This document shows positions 1 through 8,173 of a stretch of DNA of 64,000 nucleotides, in pieces; positions within the stretch are counted from its first letter, which is position 1, and each line of letters starts with the position of its first letter. Position numbers and translations under genes: made by a program. The notes beneath the pieces were generated by a model that did no database searches, had not been told where the DNA came from, and was given only the letters and a program-made list of their open reading frames with translations. The DNA comes from Sphingobium sp. (GTDB lineage Bacteria > Pseudomonadota > Alphaproteobacteria > Sphingomonadales > Sphingomonadaceae), in the NCBI GenBank assembly GCA_020446425.1, contig JAGRES010000009.1, forward strand, positions 1-64,000. Direction: 5' to 3'.

Positions 1-71
1 CATTATAGGAAGGCGGAGGCCGATAGTGCCGGAGCGTGCAAAAAAATGCGCGAAAGAGGCCGGGAATTTCG

Positions 72-105
72 AAAAGAAAAAAGGGCCGGAAAAACCAGCC
101 CTTTT
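72..105 (-). terminator. Rho-independent terminator after rpsI
   Basis: On the minus strand a GGGC/GCCC-centred hairpin with a TTTTT loop is followed by a run of Ts (the A-rich stretch at 72-82 on the plus strand). It lies 30 bases beyond the rpsI stop codon and would end the rplM-rpsI transcript. Bases 1-71 show no gene I can support. Confidence 0.7.
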
Positions 106-135
106 CCTGTGTCTTTGAGACAGCTTGCGAAGAAA

Positions 136-642
136 TCAGCGCTTCGAGAACTGGAAGCTGCGGCGAGCCTTGGCCCGGCCATATTTCTTACGTTCGACCG
201 TACGGCTATCGCGCGTGAGGAAGCCTTCCTTCTTGACCGCGCTACGCAGCGCGGGCTCATATTTCGTCAGTGCCTGCGAAATACCGTGCTTGACCGCACC
301 GGCCTGGCCGGAGAGGCCGCCGCCCTTGACGGTGGCAACGACATCATACTGACCTTCGCGATCGGTGATCGAGAAAGGCTGGTTGATGATGAGACGCAGC
401 GTCGGGCGCGCGAAATAGACTTCCTGGTCACGGCCATTGACGGTGACCTTGCCCGTGCCCGGCTTTACCCAGACGCGCGCCACGGCGTCCTTACGGCGTC
501 CGGTGGCGTAGGCGCGGCCCTGCTTGTCCAGTTCCTGCTCGCGTAGGGGAGCCTCTACGGCGACGGGGGGCGCTTCGGCGGCTTCGGTTGCGCCGTCGGC
601 GATTTCGCCGAGATCAGAAAGCGAATTGACTGTATCGGACAT
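136..642 (-). CDS. rpsI: 30S ribosomal protein S9
   Basis: This is the S9 protein of the small ribosomal subunit, whose C-terminal tail reaches toward the P-site tRNA. The 168-residue product has the family core from about residue 40 ([17 protein letters not shown]) and the expected basic tail ending in SKR. The first 40 residues are an acidic, Ala/Pro/Glu-rich extension absent from the roughly 130-residue E. coli protein; extended S9 proteins are usual in alphaproteobacteria. The start codon overlaps the rplM stop by one base (TAATG), so translation is probably coupled. Identification is secure. Confidence 0.97.
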   Translation of the reverse strand: MSDTVNSLSDLGEIADGATEAAEAPPVAVEAPLREQELDKQGRAYATGRRKDAVARVWVKPGTGKVTVNGRDQEVYFARPTLRLIINQPFSITDREGQYDVVATVKGGGLSGQAGAVKHGISQALTKYEPALRSAVKKEGFLTRDSRTVERKKYGRAKARRSFQFSKR

Positions 643-1121
643 TATGCACCCACCTTGTTCTTGCGGTTGCGGGAAGCGATGTCGATCACTTCCGGGTTCT
701 GGGCTTCATGCGTATGCTCGGCACCCGCGAAAATGCGCAAGTTGCGCATCTGCTGGCGGCCAAGCGGGCCGCGCGGGATCATGCGCTCGATCGCCTTTTC
801 CAGAACACGCTCCGGGAAGCGGCCTTCCAGCACCTTCTGAGGGGTGATTTCCTTGATGCCGCCGGCATAGCCGGTGTGCTTGTAATAGACCTTGTCGGTC
901 AGCTTCTTGCCGGTGAACTTCACCTTGGCCGCGTTGATGATGATGACATTGTCACCACAATCGACATGCGGGGTATAGCTCGGCTTGGTCTTGCCGCGCA
1001 GGATATTGGCGACATTGGATGCGAGGCGACCAACGACGAGACCTTCGGCGTCGATCAGCACCCATTTCTTTTCTACCGTGGCCGGGGTTGCCGGCTTGGT
1101 CGTTTTCATCAGCGCCTTCAT
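642..1121 (-). CDS. rplM: 50S ribosomal protein L13
   Basis: L13 is an early-assembling 23S rRNA-binding protein of the large subunit. The 159-residue product carries the family body ([16 protein letters not shown] near the N-terminus, then GDNVIIINA and the [11 protein letters not shown] segment). I start it at the ATG at 1121 because AGGAG lies 10 bases upstream; an in-frame ATG at 1163 would add 14 residues unlike the family. It forms an operon with rpsI, the conserved rplM-rpsI pair. The 128 bases upstream, as far as cutA, probably hold its promoter and a short leader. Confidence 0.97.
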   Translation of the reverse strand: MKALMKTTKPATPATVEKKWVLIDAEGLVVGRLASNVANILRGKTKPSYTPHVDCGDNVIIINAAKVKFTGKKLTDKVYYKHTGYAGGIKEITPQKVLEGRFPERVLEKAIERMIPRGPLGRQQMRNLRIFAGAEHTHEAQNPEVIDIASRNRKNKVGA

Positions 1122-1249
1122 GGCCCGAAAACTCCTGAAATAATGACTGGCCACAGCCCTCATGGCTGCGGAGGATGCGCGCTAATGACGGGTGAGGGCG
1201 TGAAAGTCAAGCAAAAGCAGGCAGTTTGAGGCGGGTAAAATAATACCTT

Positions 1250-1570
1250 TCAAATTTTCGTCTGTGCCTGTACCCATTGCGCAAAAGGCGCTGGGGCCTC
1301 TGAAATGGGCCAGCCAAGCAAGGCCGGTACCTCATAGGGGTGCAAGTCCGACAGGCGAGAAATGAGGGGCAGCATGGCTGCTCTCGATGTCTTGAAGAGT
1401 GCCGCTATCTCGCCGCTTTCCTCGATCTTGCCTTCCCATTCATAGATGGAGGTCATTACGCCCAATATATTTGCGCAGGCCGCCAGCTTCTCGTTCACGA
1501 CGATATGGGCGATCCGCTTTGTGGTCTCCTCGTCGGGGAAAGTCGCGTAAACGAGCGCAATGTCGCTCAT
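1250..1570 (-). CDS. cutA: Divalent cation tolerance protein CutA
   Basis: CutA1 proteins are small trimeric ferredoxin-like cytosolic proteins linked genetically to copper and divalent cation tolerance; their biochemical role is unsettled. The 106-residue product matches the family along its length: VYATFPDEETTKRIAHIVVNEKLAACANI, then the SIYEWEGKIEES hairpin and the LHPYEVPALL motif near the C-terminus. Cys32 lies in the conserved AACANI segment. The ATG overlaps the ctaA stop (ATGA), so the two are translationally coupled. Pairing with heme A synthase, needed for a copper-containing oxidase, is suggestive but proves nothing. Confidence 0.95.
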   Translation of the reverse strand: MSDIALVYATFPDEETTKRIAHIVVNEKLAACANILGVMTSIYEWEGKIEESGEIAALFKTSRAAMLPLISRLSDLHPYEVPALLGWPISEAPAPFAQWVQAQTKI

Positions 1571-2595
1571 GCCTGCCGTCCAATGCTATGGGCGGCCCAT
1601 GCGGTCGCCAGTACGACCAGCGCGCCGACGCCCTGATGCGCGACGGCAAGCGGCAGGGAAATGCCGCTCATCACTGTTGAAATGCCCAGGATGATCTGGA
1701 TGCCGACCGCTGCGTTAAGAGCGATGGAGGCGCCACGATTGCCCGCTGCCCTAGCGCGCCGAGCAAGCAGGATAAGGACGAGAGCCGTGACCCAGGCCCA
1801 CCAGCGGTGGAAGAAGTGGATGAGATAGGGATCGCTGCTGATCGTGGCCCAGAGCGAGCCGTGCCATGTGATACCGTCCGGCACCAGTTTGCCTTGCATC
1901 AGGGGCCAGTCGCTGGCGACATAGCCGGCGTTGAGCCCCGCGACATAGGCGCCCCATAACAGCTGTATAAACAATATAATTGCGGCAAGGGTGGCAAAGG
2001 GTGCGAGGCGTGCCGGACGCGCAGCGGAATTGCGATGCAGATCCAGCAGGTCGAGCGCGGTCCAGGTCAGCCCGGCGGCAATGAACAGTGCCGTGAGCAG
2101 GTGTACGGCGAGGCGGTAATGGCTGACATCGGTGCGGTCGACCAGACCGGATGCGACCATCCACCAGCCGATCGCGCCTTGTAGGCCGCCCAATGCCAGA
2201 AGCGCGACGAGGCGCGGGCCATAGCCCTCGGGAATAGCGCGGCGGAGGGTGAACCAGATCAGGGGCAGTGCAAATGCGATGCCGATCAGTCGGCCCAGCA
2301 GCCTGTGCGACCATTCCCAGAAGAAGATGAACTTGAAGTCATCCAGGCTCATGCCCTTGTTGATCTGCTGATATTCCGGGATCTGCTGATATTTGCGGAA
2401 TTCCTCCATCCAGTCGGCATGGCTGAGCGGGGGCAGGGCGCCGGTGACCGGCTTCCATTCAGTGATCGAGAGACCGGATTCCGTGAGGCGGGTTATGCCG
2501 CCTACAATCACCATCGCTACGACCATTGCCGCAACGCCCAGCAGCCATAAGGCGATGGCGCGGGGGCGATATGAAATATGGTCTTGGTGGATCAT
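1567..2595 (-). CDS. ctaA: Heme A synthase (COX15/CtaA)
   Basis: This membrane enzyme oxidises the C8 methyl of heme O to a formyl group, giving heme A for aa3-type cytochrome oxidase. The 342-residue protein is strongly hydrophobic, with about eight predicted membrane helices. It has the signature GGITRLTESGLSITEWKPVTG near residues 32-52, a heme-ligand-like HRLLGR, the HYRLAVHLLTA helix and the FFHRWWAW and VAHQGVGALVV histidine segments expected of the two four-helix halves. This is the proteobacterial COX15-like type rather than the short Bacillus type. It is followed directly by cutA. Confidence 0.96.
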   Translation of the reverse strand: MIHQDHISYRPRAIALWLLGVAAMVVAMVIVGGITRLTESGLSITEWKPVTGALPPLSHADWMEEFRKYQQIPEYQQINKGMSLDDFKFIFFWEWSHRLLGRLIGIAFALPLIWFTLRRAIPEGYGPRLVALLALGGLQGAIGWWMVASGLVDRTDVSHYRLAVHLLTALFIAAGLTWTALDLLDLHRNSAARPARLAPFATLAAIILFIQLLWGAYVAGLNAGYVASDWPLMQGKLVPDGITWHGSLWATISSDPYLIHFFHRWWAWVTALVLILLARRARAAGNRGASIALNAAVGIQIILGISTVMSGISLPLAVAHQGVGALVVLATAWAAHSIGRQA

Positions 2596-2743
2596 GGCCG
2601 CCCCATGCTCCTGTCAGCGCGTAAATTCAAGCATAACGCACAGAGTATGCGCGGGACGATTCATCAAATCTCAATGGGGTCAATGATATGTTGTAACTTC
2701 ACTTCGACAGTCCTATATGATGTAAGGACTCGATTGGAGGATT

Positions 2744-3112
2744 ATGTTTTTCAGCCGTGCAGAGCGTCCTAACTGGGACCGGCTGGCCATTGGCCTGTCC
2801 GGCCTTTGCGTGCTGCACTGCGTCGGTACGCTGGTCTTCCTTGGCGCATTATCATCGCTGGGGCATATATTCGCCGCACCGATCATCCATGAAATGGGCC
2901 TGGCTCTTGCCATAGCCGTGGGCGCTATCGCACTGGGCGTAGGGGCCATGCGTCATGGCCGCTTGTTGCCGGTGGCGGTGGGTTCGCTCGGGCTCGGCGT
3001 GATGGCCGGAGCGCTCAGTCTGCCGCATGGCGATGGAGAAGCGCTATATACGGTTGTGGGCGTCGCGACGGTCGCGTTCGGTCACTATCTCAATCTGTGG
3101 GCGGATTGCTGA
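2744..3112 (+). CDS. MerC-domain small membrane protein
   Basis: MerC proteins are four-helix inner-membrane proteins known from mercury-resistance operons, but most genomic copies stand alone and are not tied to mercury. The 122-residue product begins with the family's typical amphipathic start and has the Cys pair LCVLHCVGT at about residues 25-33 in the first helix, followed by three more hydrophobic helices. No merA, merR or merT lies nearby. GGAGG sits only three bases before the ATG, an unusually short spacing. Its 3' end overlaps the convergent flippase gene by 23 bases. Family assignment is good; the transported substrate is unknown. Confidence 0.85.
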   Translation: MFFSRAERPNWDRLAIGLSGLCVLHCVGTLVFLGALSSLGHIFAAPIIHEMGLALAIAVGAIALGVGAMRHGRLLPVAVGSLGLGVMAGALSLPHGDGEALYTVVGVATVAFGHYLNLWADC

Positions 3113-4460
3113 GCGTTTCCGGGACGGTTTCATCGCCGCTGTGTACATATTTCCTGACCGCTATTCCAAACAGCGCCCAGTTGGCGACCGCCGATCCCAA
3201 AACGGCAAGCGCAGCGCCTATGATGCCTATGCGGGGCAGCAGCAGGGCCAGCAGAGCGATTAACAGCACAGCGCCAATCAGCCGCAGCCTCAGAACAACC
3301 TTGCCGTCAGTGGACGCCAGCAGAGCCGGTTCATAATTGATAGCCATGAACTCGAAAGCCGCAGCAACGCCGAGCAGGAGCAGCACCGGGTAAGCGGCGA
3401 CAAAGGCCTCACCGGCAACGGCCCAGAGCACGGGCTTGCCCAGCAAGGTGACCACGAGGATCAGGATCACAGCGGCAATGAGAGATAACTTGTTGGTCTG
3501 CCCGAGCAGTTTGCGCAGCGCGTCCATACCGTCCCGGGCGCGCATATGGTTGAACTCGGCATAGGCGGATCGGGCAAGCAGGCTCGCTACTTTAGACAGC
3601 GCCTGGGATAGCTGATTGGCCAGCCGGTACAGACCGGCGGCAGCGGGGCTGACATAGCCACCCAGCGCCAGTACCGGCACCTGCTTGATCGCGCCGGTCA
3701 GGGTGCTGCCGATGTTAAGTGCGCCGAGGAAATAGAGAAGGTCTGTCTCTTGCCGATAGACAGCGGCTATGTGGCGGCTATGGCGCAGGCTCAGGGCATC
3801 CGGGTTTTCACGCGCCGCCAATATCCAGTAGGCCATCGCCGCGATAAATTCCGACCCGCCCCATATCAACAGGAACAGCTCGATCTTCGGGCCGATGACC
3901 AGGATTGCGAGCGCGCCGATAACGCGTGTTACCGGTACCATGGTTGCGGCATATACCCCCAGGTCGAACCGGTTGTGCAGGCGTAGCACGCCCATCGGCG
4001 TGGACTTGATCGCGAACAATATGGCGCAGCAATAGAGAAAGGCGGAGTTCGCAATGTCGCTCGCCCATCCGAAATAGGGCAATCCGACGGTGAATACGAC
4101 CCAGGCGATGCCGCAACCGATAATGGCTGTTCCGATATCGAATATCCGGCATAGCGCCACCAGGCGCCCCAGCGATTGTGTGTCGCCGGACTGGAGATAA
4201 TTTGGCCCGAAGCGCAATATGGCGCGCCAGCAATCGAACTGCATGAATGTTGCGATCAGCGCCCCGATGCTGAGGATGAGTGCGAAGCGCCCGAATTCGG
4301 ATACGCCCAATGTGCGTGTCGCAATGCCCAGATAAACGAGGCTCAGCACCGCGCTGACGCCCCGGCTGGAGCCCAGCCACAGCATGTTTTTCATGATCCG
4401 CGCCATTGCGCTGTCGGAATCGAGCCATAGGCGGAAACGGGAGATATGGGCGGTCGGCAT
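3090..4460 (-). CDS. Oligosaccharide flippase-family membrane protein
   Basis: This is a multi-helix protein of the Wzx/MATE-like polysaccharide flippase class, which moves lipid-linked or envelope precursors across the inner membrane. The product has about 456 residues and 12-14 hydrophobic segments. The N-terminal part (ARIMKNMLWLGSSRG, then ATRTLGVSEFGRFALILS) is typical of the family. I prefer the ATG at 4460, preceded by AAGG at five bases; in-frame ATGs at 4514 and 4577 are possible, but the longer forms have weak ribosome sites and the longest overlaps the divergent nucleotidyltransferase. Adjacent nucleotidyltransferase and CDP-alcohol transferase genes suggest a shared envelope pathway. 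Confidence 0.82.
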   Translation of the reverse strand: MPTAHISRFRLWLDSDSAMARIMKNMLWLGSSRGVSAVLSLVYLGIATRTLGVSEFGRFALILSIGALIATFMQFDCWRAILRFGPNYLQSGDTQSLGRLVALCRIFDIGTAIIGCGIAWVVFTVGLPYFGWASDIANSAFLYCCAILFAIKSTPMGVLRLHNRFDLGVYAATMVPVTRVIGALAILVIGPKIELFLLIWGGSEFIAAMAYWILAARENPDALSLRHSRHIAAVYRQETDLLYFLGALNIGSTLTGAIKQVPVLALGGYVSPAAAGLYRLANQLSQALSKVASLLARSAYAEFNHMRARDGMDALRKLLGQTNKLSLIAAVILILVVTLLGKPVLWAVAGEAFVAAYPVLLLLGVAAAFEFMAINYEPALLASTDGKVVLRLRLIGAVLLIALLALLLPRIGIIGAALAVLGSAVANWALFGIAVRKYVHSGDETVPETLSNPPTD

Positions 4461-4561
4461 GATGGCCTTGTGTACTCTGTAGCTGCCGCTGCTGGTGCCC
4501 GAAAAGCGCTTCATATGCAAAACAAGATTTACAGCACGCGTGGCGGCTTTATGAGGGCGGC

Positions 4562-5329
4562 ATGACCGATACGACATCAGGCGCCATCGAAAAGGCCATC
4601 ATATTGAGCGCGGGGCAGGGGTCACGCTTGCTGCCGCTGACTGCGGAAATGCCCAAATGCATGATCGACTGTTCCGGCAGGACGCTGATCGAATGGCAGA
4701 TCCGGTCGCTGGCGGCCAATGGCGTCCGGGAAATTCATGTCGTTACCGGCTTTATGACCGAAGTGGTTGAGCGTGAGCTGGAGCGGATTGCCCAGCCGGG
4801 GCTAACGTTGATCCCGCATTTCAACCCATTCTACAAAGTGGCGGATAATCTGGGCAGTTGCTGGATCGTGCGGGAAGCGATGGACGGCGACTTCCTGATC
4901 CTGAATGGCGATACGCTGGTATCGAACGCGCTGGTCGCACAGGTTCAGCAGGGCGGAGGGTATCCGATCTGCGTCACCGTGGATGTGAAAGACAGCTACG
5001 ACAGTGACGATATGAAGGTCGAACGCGCCGATGGCGGCAAAAGCGATCGGCTGGTCCATATCGGCAAGACGCTGTCAGCAGAGCAGACCAATTCGGAATC
5101 CATCGGCTTTCTGGCGTTCCGGGGGGACGGGCCGAAGCTGTTCCGCGATACGGTAGAGGCCGTGATGCGCACACCCGCTGGTGTCGAAAACTGGTATCTG
5201 AAGGTGATCGACCAGATTGCCGAGACAGAGAAGGTCGGCACCGTCTCTATCGAGGGCGAGGAATGGGGCGAGGTCGACTTCCTCAACGATGTTGAGGTTG
5301 CCGAGCGTTTGACGGCGGGCTGGGAATAA
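4562..5329 (+). CDS. Sugar/polyol-phosphate nucleotidyltransferase
   Basis: The 255-residue protein is an NTP-transferase-fold enzyme that joins a phosphorylated sugar or alcohol to a nucleotide. The nucleotide loop LSAGQGSRLLPLTAEMPKCM lies at residues 15-34, the LNGDT metal-binding Asp segment around residue 118, and a second acidic segment, WGEVDFLNDVEVA, near the C-terminus. The length and short C-terminal region resemble LicC-type or inositol-phosphate cytidylyltransferases rather than RmlA. A CDP-alcohol phosphotransferase 440 bases downstream on the other strand makes a CDP-activated product plausible. The substrate cannot be read from the sequence. A GAGGGCGG ribosome site precedes the ATG. 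Confidence 0.85.
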   Translation: MTDTTSGAIEKAIILSAGQGSRLLPLTAEMPKCMIDCSGRTLIEWQIRSLAANGVREIHVVTGFMTEVVERELERIAQPGLTLIPHFNPFYKVADNLGSCWIVREAMDGDFLILNGDTLVSNALVAQVQQGGGYPICVTVDVKDSYDSDDMKVERADGGKSDRLVHIGKTLSAEQTNSESIGFLAFRGDGPKLFRDTVEAVMRTPAGVENWYLKVIDQIAETEKVGTVSIEGEEWGEVDFLNDVEVAERLTAGWE

Positions 5330-5334
5330 TCCGG

Positions 5335-5772
5335 TCAGGCCGTTTCCTGCCAGAGGCCAGCCAGCCAGTCGCGCAGCTGCACCTTTTGTTCATCCGATAG
5401 CGCCAGCGCCGATTTGAGATCGGGCGGTCCCGGCCATCCCGCATCACTGATTGAGATGCCGTCTTGCTCACGCGCACCATCATAGCGCGGCAGTACGTGG
5501 AAATGCACCTGCGGATCGACCATCATCAGCATCAGCCAGTTCATGCGATCATAGCTGACGGCCGTTGACAGCATCGCTTCGACCCGTCGCGTTACTTCGG
5601 CCAGATCGGCATGATAGGCTGGTTCCAGTGCGCCGAAAGCCGTGGCGTCTGATTTGGCCGCGACAACCAGCGAACCGAGCGTCACCTGAGCCGGGCGCAG
5701 AAGGACAACCCAATGCGTCGTCTCGCCGATCAGCGTATCCGGGTAACCGAATTTCTCGATGGTCGGGTTCAT
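5335..5772 (-). CDS. HIT-domain protein with altered histidine triad
   Basis: HIT proteins hydrolyse or transfer nucleotides from phosphoanhydride or phosphoramidate substrates. This 145-residue product has the family C-terminal segment VDPQVHFHVLPRYDG, in which the usual H-x-H-x-H triad reads Q-V-H-F-H. The central nucleophilic His and the third His are kept while the first is Gln. Activity is therefore possible but not assured. Its ATG overlaps the stop of the CDP-alcohol phosphotransferase (ATGA), so both are probably translated from one message and may act in one pathway, for example on a nucleotide by-product. The convergent nucleotidyltransferase ends five bases away. Confidence 0.85.
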   Translation of the reverse strand: MNPTIEKFGYPDTLIGETTHWVVLLRPAQVTLGSLVVAAKSDATAFGALEPAYHADLAEVTRRVEAMLSTAVSYDRMNWLMLMMVDPQVHFHVLPRYDGAREQDGISISDAGWPGPPDLKSALALSDEQKVQLRDWLAGLWQETA

Positions 5773-6851
5773 GCGCCTTCCTCCAGCCAGCTCGTGATTG
5801 TTTCACCGCACGCCTTGGCGACAAGCATTTGCGTCAGCTGCACCATGTGAACGACGAGTGAGATAATCGTCCACCAGGCAACGGCGATCAGGCCGATGTC
5901 AGGCCGCCCGGCGATCAAGCTGGCGACCAGTATCACCATATTGGGGTTACGCCGCGCGGTGATGAGCCGGAACCAGCTGTCGAACGGACGCCAGATATGG
6001 ATGTGCATGCCGTCGTTCATGCGCATGAAAGCGCCTTCGATCAGCCGCTGCACCACATAGCCGATTAATATTGCCGCCATCACGAACAGGAACATGGACG
6101 ACGACAGAGCTTGCCCGGCTGCTACCAGCCCCATGCCCCAGGCGTACCACCAGAAGGGTGGGTGAACGAGGTCGATGCCATGGTCGAAAATATTGCCCCA
6201 CCAACTCGACGTGATGGTGCAGCGGGCCAATTTTCCATCGACGGTATCGAGCACCATGAAGACGAAGCCGCTGGCGACTCCTGCCCAGAAATGCCCCTGA
6301 TAAAACAGCACGGTCGCATAGACGCACAATATCGCGCCGATGGCGGTCACCATATTGGGCGTCATTTTAAGCGCGGCGGCGAGGCGCGTGATATGAAAAG
6401 CGAGCTCCGGCCACAGATATTTCGTCAGCAGGTCGGTCACGCCCTTATATGCGCCGAAATAGCTGGCGCGCTCGATCTGGTAGCGGGTCTGCGGCGTCAA
6501 CCGCATCGCAAATGGCGTTTCCTTCTTGCGCAGTTGCTCGTTGTAGAAGCTGGGGTTGGTGGAAAGATCGATCGTCTGCGACGGGCTGTCCTGCCACTGC
6601 CCTAAAACCATATCCTCGCCATGAATAAATGCCGTTCCGGGCATCTTGAGAGCAAGGCGCAGCAATGACGGGTCGAATGCATAATCGAGATTGATATGCA
6701 GGACATGGCCTTCAGCGACAGGGCGCTTCGCCGTTTCCTGCGCGATGAGGCGGCGCACGCGCTCACCCGATGTCATGCCCCAGATTCGGGCGTCGCTGTT
6801 TCCTGTCAAAACCGGGTCGGAGGTGGTGGTGGAAGGGGAAGAATGTGTCAC
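5769..6851 (-). CDS. CDP-alcohol phosphotransferase with N-terminal extension
   Basis: This integral membrane enzyme should transfer a phosphoryl-alcohol group from a CDP-linked donor to an acceptor alcohol. The 360-residue product has the complete family signature D-G-x2-A-R-x8-G-x3-D-x3-D, read as DGKLAR ... G NIF D HGI D at about residues 203-225, within six or so membrane helices. The first 125 residues are soluble and are not part of the catalytic domain; they recall the extra domain of fused inositol-phosphate cytidylyltransferase/phosphotransferases. The GTG start is preceded by AAGGA at six bases. It is translationally coupled to the HIT gene. Neither the donor nor the acceptor can be told; it is not an obvious PgsA, PssA or cardiolipin enzyme. 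Confidence 0.88.
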   Translation of the reverse strand: MTHSSPSTTTSDPVLTGNSDARIWGMTSGERVRRLIAQETAKRPVAEGHVLHINLDYAFDPSLLRLALKMPGTAFIHGEDMVLGQWQDSPSQTIDLSTNPSFYNEQLRKKETPFAMRLTPQTRYQIERASYFGAYKGVTDLLTKYLWPELAFHITRLAAALKMTPNMVTAIGAILCVYATVLFYQGHFWAGVASGFVFMVLDTVDGKLARCTITSSWWGNIFDHGIDLVHPPFWWYAWGMGLVAAGQALSSSMFLFVMAAILIGYVVQRLIEGAFMRMNDGMHIHIWRPFDSWFRLITARRNPNMVILVASLIAGRPDIGLIAVAWWTIISLVVHMVQLTQMLVAKACGETITSWLEEGA

Positions 6852-6956
6852 GCAAGGTCCTTGCGAAAAGCAGAAATGGCCGATTGCGCGCCTTATGCTA
6901 TTGATGTCGCGGGTTCAAGGCGCTAGCAGGCTTGGAAAATTCAGGGAACCACAGGC

Positions 6957-7739
6957 ATGGCCACATTCACGCTTCCGAAGAACAGCAAGATCAACGGCAA
7001 GGGCAAGGTGCACAAGGCCGAAGGCGCGACCAACGTCAAGACCTTCAAGGTGTACCGTTACGATCCCGACTCGGGCGAGAATCCGCGTTACGACACCTTC
7101 GAGATCGACATGGACAATTGCGGCCCCATGGTTCTCGACGCGCTGCTCAAGATGAAGAATGAGCAGGATTCGACGCTGACGTTCCGCCGGTCCTGCCGCG
7201 AAGGGATTTGCGGTTCCTGCTCGATGAACATGAATGGTAAGAATGGTCTGGCCTGCACCACCGCCATTGAGGATTGTAAGGGCGAGGTGCGCATTACGCC
7301 GCTGCCGCATATGGACGTGATCAAGGATCTGGTCCCCGACTTTACCCATTTCTACGCGCAATATGCGTCGATCCAGCCCTGGCTGAAGACGGTTTCGACA
7401 ACGCCCTCGGGCAAGGAACGTCTGCAATCGCCGGAAGATCGCGAAAAACTCGATGGGCTGTATGAGTGCATCCTGTGCGCCTGCTGCTCGACGAGCTGCC
7501 CGAGCTACTGGTGGAACAGCGACAAGTTTCTGGGCCCTGCGATCCTGCTGCAGGCCTATCGCTGGCTGGCCGACAGCCGCGACGAGTTCACCGGTGAGCG
7601 CCTCGATGAGCTGGAAGACCCGTTCCGCCTCTATCGCTGCCACACGATCATGAACTGCGCCAATGTGTGCCCGAAGGGCCTTTCGCCCGCCAAGGCGATT
7701 GCTGAGACCAAGAAGATGATGGTCGAGCGCCAGCTCTGA
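6957..7739 (+). CDS. sdhB: Succinate dehydrogenase iron-sulfur subunit
   Basis: SdhB carries electrons from the FAD of SdhA to ubiquinone in respiratory complex II, on the inner face of the cytoplasmic membrane. The 260-residue protein has Cys80, Cys85, Cys88 and Cys100 for the [2Fe-2S] centre, then [11 protein letters not shown] (171-181) and [11 protein letters not shown] (228-238) for the [4Fe-4S] and [3Fe-4S] centres. The genes for SdhA, SdhC and SdhD are not adjacent: the gene upstream is the divergent CDP-alcohol phosphotransferase. The gene opens a run of TCA-cycle genes on the plus strand. The assignment is secure. Confidence 0.97.
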   Translation: MATFTLPKNSKINGKGKVHKAEGATNVKTFKVYRYDPDSGENPRYDTFEIDMDNCGPMVLDALLKMKNEQDSTLTFRRSCREGICGSCSMNMNGKNGLACTTAIEDCKGEVRITPLPHMDVIKDLVPDFTHFYAQYASIQPWLKTVSTTPSGKERLQSPEDREKLDGLYECILCACCSTSCPSYWWNSDKFLGPAILLQAYRWLADSRDEFTGERLDELEDPFRLYRCHTIMNCANVCPKGLSPAKAIAETKKMMVERQL

Positions 7740-7741
7740 GC

Positions 7742-8173
7742 GTGGCTGGAACAGGCGAGACTTCAAGCGAGAACGACTGGCTCCTGTGGGATTGCCGAGG
7801 CACAGGTCAATGGCCTGAGCAGTGGCCGCCGATCCGTTTGTGTCGTCTCAATGATCATCGCATCCGCTTTGAGGTTATGCCGCCCGTTTCGGCCGGGAAT
7901 ATGTTGGGTGGGCTGCATGGCGGATTTCTCGCAAGCTATGCCGAGCACGCGCTCGGTATTTTTGTCGTTCCGTTTGACCTTCCGATTCAGACCGTCACCA
8001 TATCGCTCGGATTTGAATATCCGGCGGGTGGACGGGTTGATCAAATGCTGGAAGGGGAAGCGGAGCTGATCCGTGAAACCAAGCGGATGCAGTTTGTCCG
8101 GTTGACCCTGTCGCAAAATGGTGAGGCCATATTGATCGGCAGCGGTGTCGTGCGGAAAGTGCCGCGAACGTGA
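7742..8173 (+). CDS. PaaI-like hotdog thioesterase
   Basis: This 143-residue protein belongs to the hotdog-fold acyl-CoA thioesterases of the PaaI type. It shows the conserved region NMLGGLHGGFLASYAEHALG (about residues 52-71), with HGG and the following acidic residue expected at the active site, and a second strand-rich half (VTISLGFEYPA). The GTG start lies two bases after the sdhB stop, and its stop overlaps the GTG of zapE (GTGA), so it is embedded in an sdhB operon. The acyl substrate is unknown. Confidence 0.8.
   Translation: MAGTGETSSENDWLLWDCRGTGQWPEQWPPIRLCRLNDHRIRFEVMPPVSAGNMLGGLHGGFLASYAEHALGIFVVPFDLPIQTVTISLGFEYPAGGRVDQMLEGEAELIRETKRMQFVRLTLSQNGEAILIGSGVVRKVPRT

Noticed and set aside
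46..546. 166-codon plus-strand frame across rpsI
   Set aside because: It is antisense to rpsI and runs through the rpsI terminator.
2675..2710. Possible Fur/Zur-like dyad (GTTGTAAC core) before the MerC-like gene
   Set aside because: The palindrome is short and its flanks do not pair, so it cannot be told from chance. A regulator binding test would be needed to revive it.
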